DNA of 64,000 nucleotides from Microbacterium resistens NBRC 103078. GTDB taxonomy: Bacteria; Actinomycetota; Actinomycetes; Actinomycetales; Microbacteriaceae. Position 1 is the first letter of the stretch. Each line of letters starts with the position of its first letter. Made by a program: the position numbers and the translations under genes. Below the pieces are notes generated by a model. That model saw only the letters and a list, made by a program, of their open reading frames with translations, did not search any database and was not told where the DNA came from. Positions 9,845 through 18,993 of this stretch are shown here, piece after piece. The stretch lies in contig NZ_BCRA01000016.1 in assembly GCF_001552355.1 (NCBI RefSeq), positions 1 to 64,000 of the forward strand. Direction: 5' to 3'.

Positions 9845-9901
9845 CGAGTGGTCAGTTTCTGTGGGTTGAGAGCCCGCGAACCCACAGAAACTGACCACTC
9901 G
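9845..9901. repeat. 57-bp palindromic intergenic repeat, family A copy 2
   Basis: Arms CGAGTGGTCAGTTTCTGTGG and the matching CCACAGAAACTGACCACTCG enclose a short centre. Length and arm sequence match the copy at 7251-7307. It lies just after the LCP gene and before the YccF gene. Confidence 0.8.
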
Positions 9902-9936
9902 GCGTCCGTGCGGCGGCGGGCGGGGAGAATGGGAGC

Positions 9937-10356
9937 ATGCGCACGCTGCTCAACATCATCTGGCTGGTCTTCGCCGGCGTGGGCCTCTTCCTCGCCTACG
10001 TGCTCGCCGGGATCCTGCTGTGCATCCCGATCATCACGATCCCGTGGGCGATCGCCTCCTTCCGCACCGCGCGCTACGTGATCTGGCCCTTCGGCCGCAC
10101 GATCGTCGCCAAGCCCACCGCGGGCGTCGGCTCGTTCCTCGGCAACGTGATCTGGGTGATCCTGGCCGGATGGTGGCTGGCGCTCGGGCACATCGTCTCG
10201 GGGATCGCACTGTGCATCACGATCATCGGCATCCCGATGGCGATCGCGGACTTCAAGATGGTCCCGATCTCGCTCATGCCGCTCGGCAAGGACATCGTCT
10301 CGACCCGGGACGGCGCGTTCGACCGCACGCTCGGAGGCTCCTCGACACGGGGATGA
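9937..10356 (+). CDS. YccF-family membrane protein
   Basis: This 139-residue protein consists of two copies of the YccF repeat. Each copy has a hydrophobic helix, then the CIPIITIPWAIASFR or CITIIGIPMAIADFK motif, then a (W)PFG/MPLGK turn. It is an inner-membrane protein of unknown function. GAGAAT at 9925-9930 sits 6 nt before the ATG, consistent with a leaderless transcript. A further leaderless gene follows 33 bp downstream. Confidence 0.85.
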   Translation: MRTLLNIIWLVFAGVGLFLAYVLAGILLCIPIITIPWAIASFRTARYVIWPFGRTIVAKPTAGVGSFLGNVIWVILAGWWLALGHIVSGIALCITIIGIPMAIADFKMVPISLMPLGKDIVSTRDGAFDRTLGGSSTRG

Positions 10357-10389
10357 CCCGGCGCAGGGCGCCCGGGTACGCTTTCCCGT

Positions 10390-11589
10390 GTGACCGAACG
10401 CGCGCCTCTCTCCCGCAAGCTCTCCGCCATCGCCGAGTCCGCCACGCTCAAGGTGGACGCGAAGGCCAAGTCCCTCAAGGCCGAGGGCAAGCCCGTCATC
10501 TCGTATGCCGCGGGCGAGCCCGACTTCGCCACACCGCAGTTCATCGTGGACGCGGCCGCCGAGGCCCTCGCCGATCCGGCGAACTACCGGTACACGCCCG
10601 CCGCGGGCCTGCCGGCGCTGCGCGAGGCCATCGCCGCCAAGACGCTGCGCGACTCCGGGCTCGAGGTCTCTCCGAGCCAGGTCATCGTCACGAACGGCGG
10701 GAAGCAGTCCGTCTACCAGGCGTTCCAGACCGTTGTGAACCCCGGCGACGAGGTGCTGCTGCCCGCGCCGTACTGGACGACGTACCCGGAGGCCATCCGT
10801 CTCGCCGACGGCGTGCCGGTGGAGGTCTTCGCCGGTGCCGACCAGGACTACAAGGTCTCGGTCGCCCAGCTCGAGGCCGCCCGCACCGAGCGCACGACGG
10901 TGCTCGTGTTCGTCTCCCCGTCCAACCCGACCGGCTCGGTCTACACCGCCGAGGAGACGCGCGCGATCGCCGAGTGGGCGCTCGAGCACGGCATCTGGAT
11001 CATCAGCGACGAGATCTACCAGAACCTCACCTACGACGGCGTCGAGGCCACCTCGGTCGTACAGGCCGTCCCCGAGGTCGCCGCGCAGACGATCCTCGTC
11101 AACGGCGTGGCGAAGACCTACGCGATGACCGGATGGCGCGTGGGCTGGATGGTCGGTCCCGCCGACGCGATTAAGATCGCCGGCAACCTGCAGTCGCACC
11201 TGTCGAGCAACGTGAACAACGTCGCGCAGAAGGCGGCGATCGCGGCCCTCACCGGTCCGCAGACCGAGGCCGAGCAGATGCGCGAGGCCTTCGATCGCCG
11301 CCGGCGACTGATCGTCTCCGAGCTGTCCAAGATCGAGGGGCTGGTCGTGCCCGACCCGCACGGCGCGTTCTACGTGTATCCGGACGTCCAGGGACTGCTT
11401 GGTCGCTCCTGGGGCGGCGTCACCCCGACGACCTCGCTGGAGCTCGCCGACCTCATCCTGGAGCAGGCCGAGGTCGCCGTCGTCCCGGGCGAGGCGTTCG
11501 GGCCCTCGGGGTACATCCGCATGTCGTACGCGCTCGGCGACGACGCCCTCCTGGAGGGCGTGCAGCGTCTCCAGCGTCTGTTCTCCTGA
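10390..11589 (+). CDS. Class I/II PLP-dependent aminotransferase (aspartate aminotransferase-like)
   Basis: This 399-residue aminotransferase has the expected PLP ligands: Asn179 in SPSNPTG, Asp207 and Tyr210 in SDEIYQN, and Lys242 in [14 protein letters not shown]-terminal substrate Arg lies in YIRMSYA. It resembles AspC-type aspartate/aromatic transaminases of fold type I that act in cytosolic amino-acid metabolism. The start is GTG 10390, 7 nt after TACGCT (10377-10382), implying a leaderless mRNA. Confidence 0.92.
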   Translation: MTERAPLSRKLSAIAESATLKVDAKAKSLKAEGKPVISYAAGEPDFATPQFIVDAAAEALADPANYRYTPAAGLPALREAIAAKTLRDSGLEVSPSQVIVTNGGKQSVYQAFQTVVNPGDEVLLPAPYWTTYPEAIRLADGVPVEVFAGADQDYKVSVAQLEAARTERTTVLVFVSPSNPTGSVYTAEETRAIAEWALEHGIWIISDEIYQNLTYDGVEATSVVQAVPEVAAQTILVNGVAKTYAMTGWRVGWMVGPADAIKIAGNLQSHLSSNVNNVAQKAAIAALTGPQTEAEQMREAFDRRRRLIVSELSKIEGLVVPDPHGAFYVYPDVQGLLGRSWGGVTPTTSLELADLILEQAEVAVVPGEAFGPSGYIRMSYALGDDALLEGVQRLQRLFS

Positions 11590-11603
11590 GCGGAGGGGTT
11601 CAC

Positions 11604-11681
11604 CGAGACCCCCTCTCGGCATCGAGACCCCCTCTCACCCGCGTGGGTGTGAGGGGGTCTCGGCGTTGCGAGGGGGTCTCG
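11604..11681. repeat. Intergenic double-inverted repeat, family B copy 2
   Basis: Two CGAGACCCCCTCTC-type arms (11604, 11623) face two GAGGGGGTCTCGGC-type arms (11651, 11670) over 78 bp. It lies between the convergent aminotransferase and VOC genes, where a bidirectional terminator would be expected. Confidence 0.75.
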
Positions 11682-11712
11682 GCGCCCAGGGCGGGAGAAG
11701 GGCGCGGAAAGG

Positions 11713-12108
11713 TCAGCCGCGGAAGCCGATCAGCCAGCGCACGCCGTATCGATCCGCGACCGATCCGTCGTGGTCTCCCCAAGGACGCTTCTGCAGCGGG
11801 TCGATGATGCGCCCGCCGACGGCGAGTTCCTCGTACCAGCGGGTGAGCGTCTCGGGCTCGGCGGTGCCCAGCAACGCGAGGAACATCCCGCTCATCTGGA
11901 CGCCGTCCTGGTCGGCGCCAGCGTCGGCACCGGACACGGCGACGGGGCCGTGCAGCTCTCCGTGCGCGATCGCGTCTCCCGGACCATCGCTGCGGCCGCC
12001 CTCGGCATACGTGAACGTCATCAGCTCGCCGCCGAACACGCTCCGATAGAACTCCAGAGCCTCGGCCGCGTTGCCGGGGAAGAGCAGGTACGGAGCAGGT
12101 GCGGTCAT
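11713..12108 (-). CDS. VOC-family (PhnB/glyoxalase-like) protein
   Basis: This 131-residue single VOC-fold protein has PYLLFPGNAAEALEFYRSVFGGE at the N-terminus and LQKRPWGDHDGSVADRYGVRWLI at the C-terminus, typical of the PhnB/3-demethylubiquinone methyltransferase-like subgroup. Function cannot be specified. Its start fits the leaderless pattern on the minus strand: TAGGCT, then 7 nt, then ATG. Confidence 0.85.
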   Translation of the reverse strand: MTAPAPYLLFPGNAAEALEFYRSVFGGELMTFTYAEGGRSDGPGDAIAHGELHGPVAVSGADAGADQDGVQMSGMFLALLGTAEPETLTRWYEELAVGGRIIDPLQKRPWGDHDGSVADRYGVRWLIGFRG

Positions 12109-12141
12109 GCGGGCGAGCCTACGCGGTGGCTGAGCCGCCGG

Positions 12142-13296
12142 CTACAGCTCGACGTCGACGAGCACCGGCTCCGGCTGCAGCAGCAGTCCGAACTCGGCGT
12201 GCACGCGCCCCTGGATGAACCGCGCCAGCTCGGCGATCTCCCCCGCGGTCGCGCCGCCGCGGTTCGTCAGCGCGAGGGCGTGCTTGGTCGAGACGCCCGC
12301 CCGGGAACGCGGCAGCCGGAACCCCTTGCGGATCCCGGCGTTCTCGATCAGCCATGCCGCGCTGACCTTCACGTCGGAGGACACGTCGGCGCGGGGCGGG
12401 GGCACGATGCCGTCGTAGGAGTCCAGCGGGATGACCGTGACGGTGTCGAGGTCGGGCGACACCGGCCAGCGGGGGCACTCGGCGGGAAGGGTCCGCGCGA
12501 ACGACTCGGAGACGATCGCGTTCTGGAAGAAGGACCCGGCCCCGTGCGTGTCGGGATCCTCCGGATCGAAGATCATGCCCTTCGCCGCGCGGGTGGCCAG
12601 GATGCGCTCGCGCACCCAGCTCAGCGGGACCGGCTCCTCCCCCTCGAGCCCCAGCGCGCGGCGGAGCTGCTCACCGCGCACCACGCGCCCCGCGGGACCG
12701 ACCTCCGCGAGGTCGAGGGTCACCGAGAGGATCACCGCTCGGCGCCGCGGCACCGAGCCGTAATGGTGCTTGAGGACGGAGGTGCGGAACCCGAGCCCGA
12801 GCTCGGCGGCCGGGACGACCGACACCTCGCCGGTGGCCTCGTCGATCAGCTCGACCTCGACCAGCGTCTCCTGGATCTCCTGTCCGTACGCGCCCACGTT
12901 CTGCACCGGCGCCGCGCCGGCCGTGCCCGGGATGCCCGACATCGCCTCGATCCCGGCCAGTCCCTGCGCGACCGTCTCCGCGACGAGGGCGTCCCAGTCG
13001 TGGCCGGCCTGCACGCGCAGCCGGACGCGGCCGGGGTGCGGCGAGGGGAGCCGCTCGATCCCCGTGGAGCGGATCCGGACGACGGTGCCGTCGAACGGCT
13101 CGTCCCCGGCGAACAGGTTGGAGCCGCCGCCGAGCACGAACCACTCGTCCCCGCGGGACCAGATGTCCCGCAGCGCCGCCACGATCTCATCGGCGGTGGA
13201 CGCGTCGACCATGCGGGCGGGCGCGGCACCGGTCTGGAGCGTCGTCAGCTCGGCGAGGCGGATCGGGGCGGTCTCCGGCACGAGGGCGTCCGTCAT
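12142..13296 (-). CDS. murB: UDP-N-acetylmuramate dehydrogenase
   Basis: MurB is the FAD- and NADPH-dependent reductase that makes UDP-MurNAc for peptidoglycan. The 384 residues include the FAD-binding WFVLGGGSNL, the GIPGTAGAAPVQNVGAYGQE loop, a GSFFQNA catalytic Ser segment and a late KHALALTNRGGAT motif. Its start overlaps the upstream MaoC stop by 4 bp, so it is translationally coupled in a hadA-hadB-murB operon. This pairing of envelope and fatty-acid dehydratase genes recurs in actinobacteria. Confidence 0.95.
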   Translation of the reverse strand: MTDALVPETAPIRLAELTTLQTGAAPARMVDASTADEIVAALRDIWSRGDEWFVLGGGSNLFAGDEPFDGTVVRIRSTGIERLPSPHPGRVRLRVQAGHDWDALVAETVAQGLAGIEAMSGIPGTAGAAPVQNVGAYGQEIQETLVEVELIDEATGEVSVVPAAELGLGFRTSVLKHHYGSVPRRRAVILSVTLDLAEVGPAGRVVRGEQLRRALGLEGEEPVPLSWVRERILATRAAKGMIFDPEDPDTHGAGSFFQNAIVSESFARTLPAECPRWPVSPDLDTVTVIPLDSYDGIVPPPRADVSSDVKVSAAWLIENAGIRKGFRLPRSRAGVSTKHALALTNRGGATAGEIAELARFIQGRVHAEFGLLLQPEPVLVDVEL

Positions 13297-13715
13297 CGTC
13301 CGAGCGAGTCCGCCGCGACGCGGAGCTGGGCCTTGACGAGCACCGTCGTGTCTCCGTGCTTGACCGTGAGGTCGATGCGCACGGCGGACTCGTCCGCCGC
13401 TCCCACCTTCGCGGTGACGGTCAACTCTGCGCCGGTGACCGGGTCCACCACGACCGGTCGTGCGAAACGCACGCCGTAGTCCACCACCCGTGCGGCGCCG
13501 GGCAGCGCCGCGACCACCACGGAGGAGGCGATCCCCATGGTGAGCATGCCGTGGGCGAGGACGCCGGGCAGTCCCACCTCCGCCGCGACGTCGTCGCGGT
13601 AGTGGATCGGGTTGAAGTCACCGGAAGCGCCCGCATAGCGCACGAGCGAGTCCCGGGTGAGGTGCACGGAGCGCTCGGCGACGACCGTGCCGACCTCGAA
13701 CGTCTGGGCGGTCAT
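13293..13715 (-). CDS. MaoC-family (3R)-hydroxyacyl dehydratase subunit, HadB-like
   Basis: This 140-residue hot-dog protein contains the hydratase-2 motif YAGASGDFNPIHY followed by GLPGVLAHGMLTMG, supplying the catalytic Asp/His pair. It probably pairs with the upstream 155-residue partner as a HadA/HadB-type heterodimer acting on 3-hydroxyacyl thioesters. ATGA overlaps link it to both neighbours. Confidence 0.85.
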   Translation of the reverse strand: MTAQTFEVGTVVAERSVHLTRDSLVRYAGASGDFNPIHYRDDVAAEVGLPGVLAHGMLTMGIASSVVVAALPGAARVVDYGVRFARPVVVDPVTGAELTVTAKVGAADESAVRIDLTVKHGDTTVLVKAQLRVAADSLGR

Positions 13716-14179
13716 GCCGCGGCCTCCGTCTTCTCCTCGTCGGATCCGATCAGCAGCACGCTCGTCGCCGTCACGACGTGCGCGCCGTCGGCGTCCGTGA
13801 TCTCGGCCTCGCTCGTGACCATCGCCGCGGTCCCCATCGGCCGGATGCCGGTGATGCGCAGCTGCGCCGTCAGCTCGTCACCCGCCACGATCGGCCGGGT
13901 GTAGGCGAAGCGCTGCTCGGCGTGGATCGTGCGGGCCAGGACGATGCCGGAGTCCGGAGCGGACAGCAGCTGCTGCAGGGTCAGGTCCTGGATGACCATC
14001 GCGAACGTCGGCGGGGCGACGACGTCCGCGAAGCCGAGCGCGCGGGCGGCCTCGACGTCCGTGTGCTGGGGGGCGTCGGCGAAGACGGCGCGGGCGAACT
14101 CGCGCACCTTCTCCCGCCCGACGAGATACGGCGTGGTCGGCGGGAACGCGCGTCCCACCAGTTCGGGGTTCACAGGCAC
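13712..14179 (-). CDS. MaoC-like N-terminal (FAS1-type) dehydratase subunit, HadA-like
   Basis: The 155 residues begin MPVNPELVGRAFPPT, typical of HadA/HadC-like non-catalytic or substrate-binding hot-dog subunits. PPTFAMVIQ and HAEQRFAYTRPIVAGDEL segments follow. It probably forms a heterodimer with the overlapping HadB-like protein. The GTG start at 14179 has GGAGGG about 6 nt upstream, so it is the first gene of the operon ending in murB. Confidence 0.82.
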   Translation of the reverse strand: MPVNPELVGRAFPPTTPYLVGREKVREFARAVFADAPQHTDVEAARALGFADVVAPPTFAMVIQDLTLQQLLSAPDSGIVLARTIHAEQRFAYTRPIVAGDELTAQLRITGIRPMGTAAMVTSEAEITDADGAHVVTATSVLLIGSDEEKTEAAA

Positions 14180-14282
14180 CCTCCGATCCTACCCAGCGGG
14201 CCCGGGCCCCGTTCCGCGGCCGCACCGTGCGAAGGCCTCACTCCGCGACGTCCTCGCTCGACCGTCCGATCCGGCGCCCCGT

Positions 14283-15080
14283 TCAGCCCTTCTTGCGGCC
14301 GCGGATCGCCTTGAGCGCCATCTGCACGCCGATCACGACAAGGTATGCCGCGAACAGCATGTTGCCGGCGAAGGGATCGATGAGCGTCGCGAGCCACGCG
14401 CCGAGGGCCGTGGTCGTGCAGGCGGCGAGGCCGATCAGCCCGGCGGCGAGCAGGTCGACGTTCTGATGGCGGATGTTACCGATCGTGCCGGAGACGGCGG
14501 TGGGGATCATCATCAGCAGCGACGTGCCCTTCGCGATCAGGTCGCTCGTGCCGAAGCCGAGCATGAGCACCGGGACGACGATGACGCCACCGCCGACGCC
14601 GATCAGGCCGGCCATGACACCCGTGAGCAGCCCCACGACCACCAGCAGCGGTCCCGTCGCCCAGGTGAGCTCCAGCGCCGCGTCACGGGACGGGATGACG
14701 AGGAACAGGCTGACGATCACGATGACGAGGAAGCCGACGAAGAACCAGCGCAGCGCCGTCTGCGAGATCCGGGGAAGGAGACGTGTGCCGATCTGGGCGC
14801 CGACGACGGCGCCGGCGGCCAGCAGCAGAGCGGGCATCCACGCGACGGAGCCGGAGACGGCATAGGAGACGACTCCCACCGTCGCGGTCGGCACGATCGC
14901 TGCCAGCGACGTGCCCGCGGCGAGGCGCTGGTCGAACCCGAGCAGCAGCACGAGGAGGGGCACGATGACCGTGCCCCCGCCGACTCCGAAGAGCCCGGAG
15001 AGCAGCCCCGCGGCCAGCCCGATTCCGATGAAGGACGCGTAGGCGCGTGGCCCCCGGATGCGCTCGACGACCTCGCCCAC
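14283..15080 (-). CDS. TauE/SafE (TSUP) family membrane exporter
   Basis: This 265-residue, approximately 8-helix membrane protein has paired half repeats, each beginning with a Gly-rich loop: GLFGVGGGTVIVPLLVLLL and GLIGVGGGVIVVPVLML. This is the TSUP family signature. Members move sulfite, sulfoacetate or other organosulfur anions; the substrate here is unknown. GTG 15080 follows GGGAGAAGAC. It ends in a basic RGRKKG tail on the cytoplasmic side. Confidence 0.88.
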   Translation of the reverse strand: MGEVVERIRGPRAYASFIGIGLAAGLLSGLFGVGGGTVIVPLLVLLLGFDQRLAAGTSLAAIVPTATVGVVSYAVSGSVAWMPALLLAAGAVVGAQIGTRLLPRISQTALRWFFVGFLVIVIVSLFLVIPSRDAALELTWATGPLLVVVGLLTGVMAGLIGVGGGVIVVPVLMLGFGTSDLIAKGTSLLMMIPTAVSGTIGNIRHQNVDLLAAGLIGLAACTTTALGAWLATLIDPFAGNMLFAAYLVVIGVQMALKAIRGRKKG

Positions 15081-15157
15081 GTCTTCTCCCGTCCCCCGCG
15101 CGGTCGGCGGGCAGCATCGCCCAGCCTATGCCCGGGCGTGGCCGGCGCGCGGACGGG

Positions 15158-15928
15158 TCATTCCCCGCGGAACACCGGCGGTCGCTTCTGCTGGAACGCC
15201 GCGAAGCCCTCGCGGTAGTCGGCGGTGTCGCGGAGCGCGGCCTGTGCCGTGTTCTCCTGCCGCATCGATTCCCACAGTCCCCGCCGCTGGTCCCGGAGCG
15301 CCGCCACCAGCCGCTTGCTCGCGAGGAAGGCCGCCGTCGCCCCGGTCGCCGCCCTCTCGGCCGCCGCAAGGGTCGCCGCGTGCACCTCCCCGTCGGGCAG
15401 CACGCGGGAGAACACCCCCGCCTGCACCGCCTCCGCGCCGCTCATGAGCCGGCCCGTATAGATCAGGTCCAGCGTCCGGTGCGCGCCGAGGCGCTCGTAG
15501 AAGAGCGCGTGACCGCCCGAGTCCAGGACCGCGCCGAGCGCTGCGAACGGGGAGCCGATCTTCGCGGATTCGGCCACGTAGACGACATCCGTCGCGATCA
15601 GGAGCCCCAGCCCCACGCCGAGGCAGGCGCCGTGCGCCGCCGCGAAGGTCGGCGCGGGGAACGCGGACATCCGCTCCAGCAGCGGCGTCACCCGTCCGTC
15701 CAGGAAGGCGGACACATCATCCTCGGCCGGGTCCACACGGGAGATGTCCCGCCCCGCGCAGAACGCCCTCCCCTCGCCGCGCAGGACGAGCGCCCGTACT
15801 CCGGCGCTCGCCGCCTCGGCGTAGGCGCTGTCGAGGTCACGCAGCGCCCCTTCGTCGAGCGCGTTGAGGGCCGACGGGTTGTCGAGCGTGACGTGGGCGA
15901 CGCCCCCGTCGATCCGCAGGTCGATCAC
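15158..15928 (-). CDS. Enoyl-CoA hydratase/isomerase (paa-cluster associated)
   Basis: This 256-residue crotonase-fold protein has GEGRAFCAGRDIS (oxyanion hole) and AAHGACLGVGLGLLIATDV motifs. Start is GTG 15928 with GGAGAGG close upstream. It lies downstream of paaE in the same direction but is separated by a family-B double hairpin. It is probably a PaaG/PaaF-type isomerase or hydratase for oxepin-CoA or dehydroadipyl-CoA, but the crotonase subtype cannot be fixed by eye. Confidence 0.87.
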   Translation of the reverse strand: MIDLRIDGGVAHVTLDNPSALNALDEGALRDLDSAYAEAASAGVRALVLRGEGRAFCAGRDISRVDPAEDDVSAFLDGRVTPLLERMSAFPAPTFAAAHGACLGVGLGLLIATDVVYVAESAKIGSPFAALGAVLDSGGHALFYERLGAHRTLDLIYTGRLMSGAEAVQAGVFSRVLPDGEVHAATLAAAERAATGATAAFLASKRLVAALRDQRRGLWESMRQENTAQAALRDTADYREGFAAFQQKRPPVFRGE

Positions 15929-15974
15929 GGTCCTCTCCTCTCTCTCATCTCCCGCTCCCCCGCGTCTGCGTCGG

Positions 15975-16054
15975 TCGAAACCCCCTCCCCCTGTCGAGAC
16001 CCCCTCTGAATCACGTCCGCGCAAGGGGGTCTCGGCGGGGAGGAGGGGTCTCGA
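15975..16054. repeat. Intergenic double-inverted repeat, family B copy 3
   Basis: TCGAAACCCCCTCC and TCGAGACCCCCTCT arms (15975, 15994) face AAGGGGGTCTCGGC and GGAGGGGTCTCGA arms (16023, 16041) over 80 bp. It lies between paaE and the enoyl-CoA hydratase gene and may reduce read-through within the catabolic operon. Confidence 0.72.
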
Positions 16055-16071
16055 CGCACATGGACCGCACC

Positions 16072-17331
16072 TCACACGTCGTAGTCGACGACGACGCGAT
16101 CGGAGGTCGGGTGCGACTGGCACGTCAACACGTAGCCGCGGTCGAGCTCTTCCTTCTCCAGCGCGTAGTTCTCGGTCATCGTGACGGACCCCTCGACCAG
16201 CCGCGCCCGGCACGTGCCGCACACCCCGCCCGCGCAGGCGTACGGCACGTCCGGCCGCACCCGCAGGGCGGCGTTCAGGATCGACTCGTCCGCGGAGACG
16301 GGCGTCTCGACGGACCCGGACTGGCCGTCGAGCGTGAACGCGATCGTGCGCGCCGGCTCGTCCTCGAGCGCCTCGACCGGGCGTCCGCCCTCCGGCCGCT
16401 CCCGGCCGGGCTCTCCCGTCGTGAACAGTTCGTAGCGCACGTGCCGACGGTCCACTCCGCTGTCGGCGAGCACGTCGCGACAGAGCTGGACGAGATCGAA
16501 CGGCCCGCACAGGAACCACTCGTCCACGGAGCTCGGAGGGATCAGCCGATCCAGGATGCCGCGCAGCCGCTCCTCGTCGATCCGCCCGGACAGAAGCGGC
16601 GCGCTGCGCTGTTCGCGCGTGAGGACGTGGTGAACGGCGAACCGCGTCGGAAAGCGGTCCTTCAGATCGGCGAGGTCGTCCAGGAACATAACGTCCGTGG
16701 CGCGGCGGTTGGTGTAGACGAGGTCGAAGCGGGCGCTGTCGGATCGCGCGAGGACAGAGGCGGCGAGCGCCATGAGCGGCGTGATCCCGGAGCCGGCAGC
16801 GATCCCGGCGATGCGGGCGCCGTCGAGATCCGCGAGTGACGACGTGAACGTGCCCTGCGGGCTCATCACGTCGATCCCCTGCCCCGGACGCAGCGCGCTG
16901 TGCGCCCACGTGGAGAACCGCCCGCCGCGGTCCCGCTTGATCGCCACGCTGATGCGCGAGCCGCCGCTTCCCGACGCCCCTCCGTGAGCCTCCGGGGCTC
17001 GGCAGAGCGAATAGGAGCGGCGCACCTCCTGGCCGTCGATCCGCGTCCGCAGGGCCACATGCTGCCCGGCGAGGTAGTCGAACTCGCCGGCCAGCTCGGG
17101 CGGGACGGCGAACGTCACCTCGATGGCGTCCGTCGTGAGCGGGCGGATGGACGCCACGGTCAGCCGGTGGAACCGGGCACGCGGACGACGCCGCGGCTCG
17201 TCGCCGTCCGCTGCCTCCGCTGCGCGATCGGTCGAGCCGCCCACCAGTCCCCGCAGCAGTGCACCGGCGACGCGCTCGGCATCGGCCGCGGGTGCGGTGC
17301 TCGGGGGCGCCGGTGTCCACAGGCTCGTCAT
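16072..17331 (-). CDS. paaE: Phenylacetyl-CoA epoxidase reductase subunit PaaE
   Basis: PaaE passes electrons from NAD(P)H through FAD and a 2Fe-2S centre to the PaaA di-iron site. The 419 residues hold a ferredoxin-reductase FAD domain (RRSYSLCRAP) and an NAD domain (GIAAGSGITPLMAL, WFLCGPFDLV). A C-terminal plant-type ferredoxin domain has CAGGVCGTC and a later CQSH Cys. Its ATG overlaps the paaD stop by one base. It is the last gene of the tightly packed paaABCDE run. Confidence 0.94.
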   Translation of the reverse strand: MTSLWTPAPPSTAPAADAERVAGALLRGLVGGSTDRAAEAADGDEPRRRPRARFHRLTVASIRPLTTDAIEVTFAVPPELAGEFDYLAGQHVALRTRIDGQEVRRSYSLCRAPEAHGGASGSGGSRISVAIKRDRGGRFSTWAHSALRPGQGIDVMSPQGTFTSSLADLDGARIAGIAAGSGITPLMALAASVLARSDSARFDLVYTNRRATDVMFLDDLADLKDRFPTRFAVHHVLTREQRSAPLLSGRIDEERLRGILDRLIPPSSVDEWFLCGPFDLVQLCRDVLADSGVDRRHVRYELFTTGEPGRERPEGGRPVEALEDEPARTIAFTLDGQSGSVETPVSADESILNAALRVRPDVPYACAGGVCGTCRARLVEGSVTMTENYALEKEELDRGYVLTCQSHPTSDRVVVDYDV

Positions 17332-17822
17332 CAGAACGCCTTGAAGTGGTCGAAGGGCTCTCCGCACGAGCGGCACTCGTAGAGCGCCTTGCACGAGGTC
17401 GACCCGAAGCGGGACACCTCGTGGGTCTCCGGCGATCCGCACCTCGGACAACGCACCCGCAGGACGACCGGAACCGGTCCGCTCCCGCGGGTCGCCGCAG
17501 CGGAACCCGACGGCGGCGCGATCCCGTACTCGGTCAGCTTCCGCCGACCGGCAGCGGTCATCCAGTCGGTCGTCCACGCCGGCGAAAGCACGAGGCGCAC
17601 GTCGACGTCGCCGAACCCTGCGTGCGTCAGCGACAGGATCAGGTCGTCACGGATCGCGTCCATCGCAGGACAGCCGCTGTACGTCGGCGTGATGTCCACG
17701 CGCACCCGACCGTCGTCGACCTGGATACGCCGCAGCACACCGAGATCCTCGATCGTCAGCACGGGGACCTCGGGATCCGGCACCGCTGCCGCGACCTCCC
17801 AGGCCCGTTCCTCGACGGTCAC
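17331..17822 (-). CDS. paaD: PaaD-like Fe-S maturation protein of phenylacetyl-CoA epoxidase
   Basis: PaaD is a SufT/DUF59-like protein needed for the active epoxidase. The 163 residues have the PDPEVPVLTIEDLG N-terminal motif and TPTYSGCPAMDAI with its conserved Cys. A C-terminal zinc ribbon has CPRCGS and CRSCGEP pairs. The GTG at 17822 overlaps the paaC TGA in a GTGA junction, so translation is coupled; one more in-frame GTG lies 3 nt upstream. Confidence 0.92.
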   Translation of the reverse strand: MTVEERAWEVAAAVPDPEVPVLTIEDLGVLRRIQVDDGRVRVDITPTYSGCPAMDAIRDDLILSLTHAGFGDVDVRLVLSPAWTTDWMTAAGRRKLTEYGIAPPSGSAAATRGSGPVPVVLRVRCPRCGSPETHEVSRFGSTSCKALYECRSCGEPFDHFKAF

Positions 17823-18679
17823 CACGACGCCCCCGGATGCTGCCGGGCGAGCACCTGCATCTCCGCGAGGAGATGCCCGAGGTGCGGCGCGTGGGATCCC
17901 CGCCGTCCTCCTCCCGCCGCCTCCGCGACCACCGGCAGGGCGTCGTCGAGCCCCGCCTCGCTCAGGACCGCCGCGATCACCGCGTCGTATCCCGGGCGCA
18001 GCGAAGACGGACGCACGGCGACTCCCGCGTGCGGCGCCGAGAGTCGATCGGTGAGCGGGTCGTCTCGGAACAGCTCGGCCGCATAGGGAAGCATGTCGCC
18101 GAGCCCCCGGATCATCCGTCGGCGTGACTGCTCCGTTCCCCCCGCCAGGCGCAGCACCCACTGGACGGCGTGGTCGCGGTGATAGTCCGCCTCTTTGCGG
18201 GCCTTCTCGGCCACGGCGGCGAGCATCGCGTCCGTGCTCTCGCGGAGGGCTCCGTAGAGCTCGACGAAGTACGCCGCGGCGATCAGCTGGCGTGCGATCG
18301 TGTGAGCGAAGTCGCCGTTGGGCTGTTCCATGAGCCACGCGCTGCGGAACTCCGCCTCATCCCGGAAGTACGCGAGGTCGTCCTCGCTGCGCCCGTCCCA
18401 GCTCCCGGCGTAGCGCAGCAGAGACCGGGCGTGGCCGAGGAGGTCGAGCGCGATGTTCGCGAGCGCGACGTCCTCTTCCAGCTCCGGCGCACGGGTGACC
18501 CAGCCGGCCAGCTGCTGGCTGAGGATCAACGCATCGTCGCCCAGCCGGAGGGCATACTCGGCCACGTCCGCCGACGGGGCACGACTCTCCTCCCCGGCGA
18601 ACTCGGCCGAGAGCGGGAGCTCGTCGACCGTGACGTCCCCGTGCGGGCCTTCCGGCGGCCGCGGCGATCCGGCGCTCAC
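17819..18679 (-). CDS. paaC: Phenylacetyl-CoA epoxidase structural subunit PaaC
   Basis: PaaC is the ferritin-like partner that forms the catalytic heterodimer with PaaA but carries no active iron site. The 286 residues include LGDDALILSQQLAGWVTRAPELEEDVALANIALDLLGHAR and KEADYHRDHAVQWVLRL, in the family order. GTG 18679 overlaps the paaB stop in a GTGA junction. It is flanked by paaB and paaD. Confidence 0.95.
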   Translation of the reverse strand: MSAGSPRPPEGPHGDVTVDELPLSAEFAGEESRAPSADVAEYALRLGDDALILSQQLAGWVTRAPELEEDVALANIALDLLGHARSLLRYAGSWDGRSEDDLAYFRDEAEFRSAWLMEQPNGDFAHTIARQLIAAAYFVELYGALRESTDAMLAAVAEKARKEADYHRDHAVQWVLRLAGGTEQSRRRMIRGLGDMLPYAAELFRDDPLTDRLSAPHAGVAVRPSSLRPGYDAVIAAVLSEAGLDDALPVVAEAAGGGRRGSHAPHLGHLLAEMQVLARQHPGASW

Positions 18680-18993
18680 AGGTGCGGCACCCCCTCGGAG
18701 GCGGTGTAGTACACGGCGTGGCGGTAGTTCTTCCCGGCAGGGCTCTCGAAAAAGGCGTCCTTCGCGTCCGGATCGCTCGCCGTGATCGCCGCGGCCGGGA
18801 CCACCCAGAGGGAGGTCCCTTCGTTGCGCCGGGTGTAGAGATCCCTCGCGTTGCGCACGGCCATCTCGGCGTCGGGCGCGTGCAGGGAGCCGACATGCAC
18901 GTGACTCAGCCCCCGGCTGGCGCGGACGAACACCTCGAAGAGGGGCCACTCCTCCGCGCCGTGCCCGCGGATCGATGCGTCGGGCATGCTCAT
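18676..18993 (-). CDS. paaB: Phenylacetyl-CoA epoxidase subunit PaaB
   Basis: PaaB is the small bridging subunit of the epoxidase complex. The 105 residues show [32 protein letters not shown] and [12 protein letters not shown], diagnostic of the family. The start overlaps the paaA stop by 4 bp (ATGA) and the end overlaps paaC by 4 bp. Confidence 0.95.
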   Translation of the reverse strand: MSMPDASIRGHGAEEWPLFEVFVRASRGLSHVHVGSLHAPDAEMAVRNARDLYTRRNEGTSLWVVPAAAITASDPDAKDAFFESPAGKNYRHAVYYTASEGVPHL

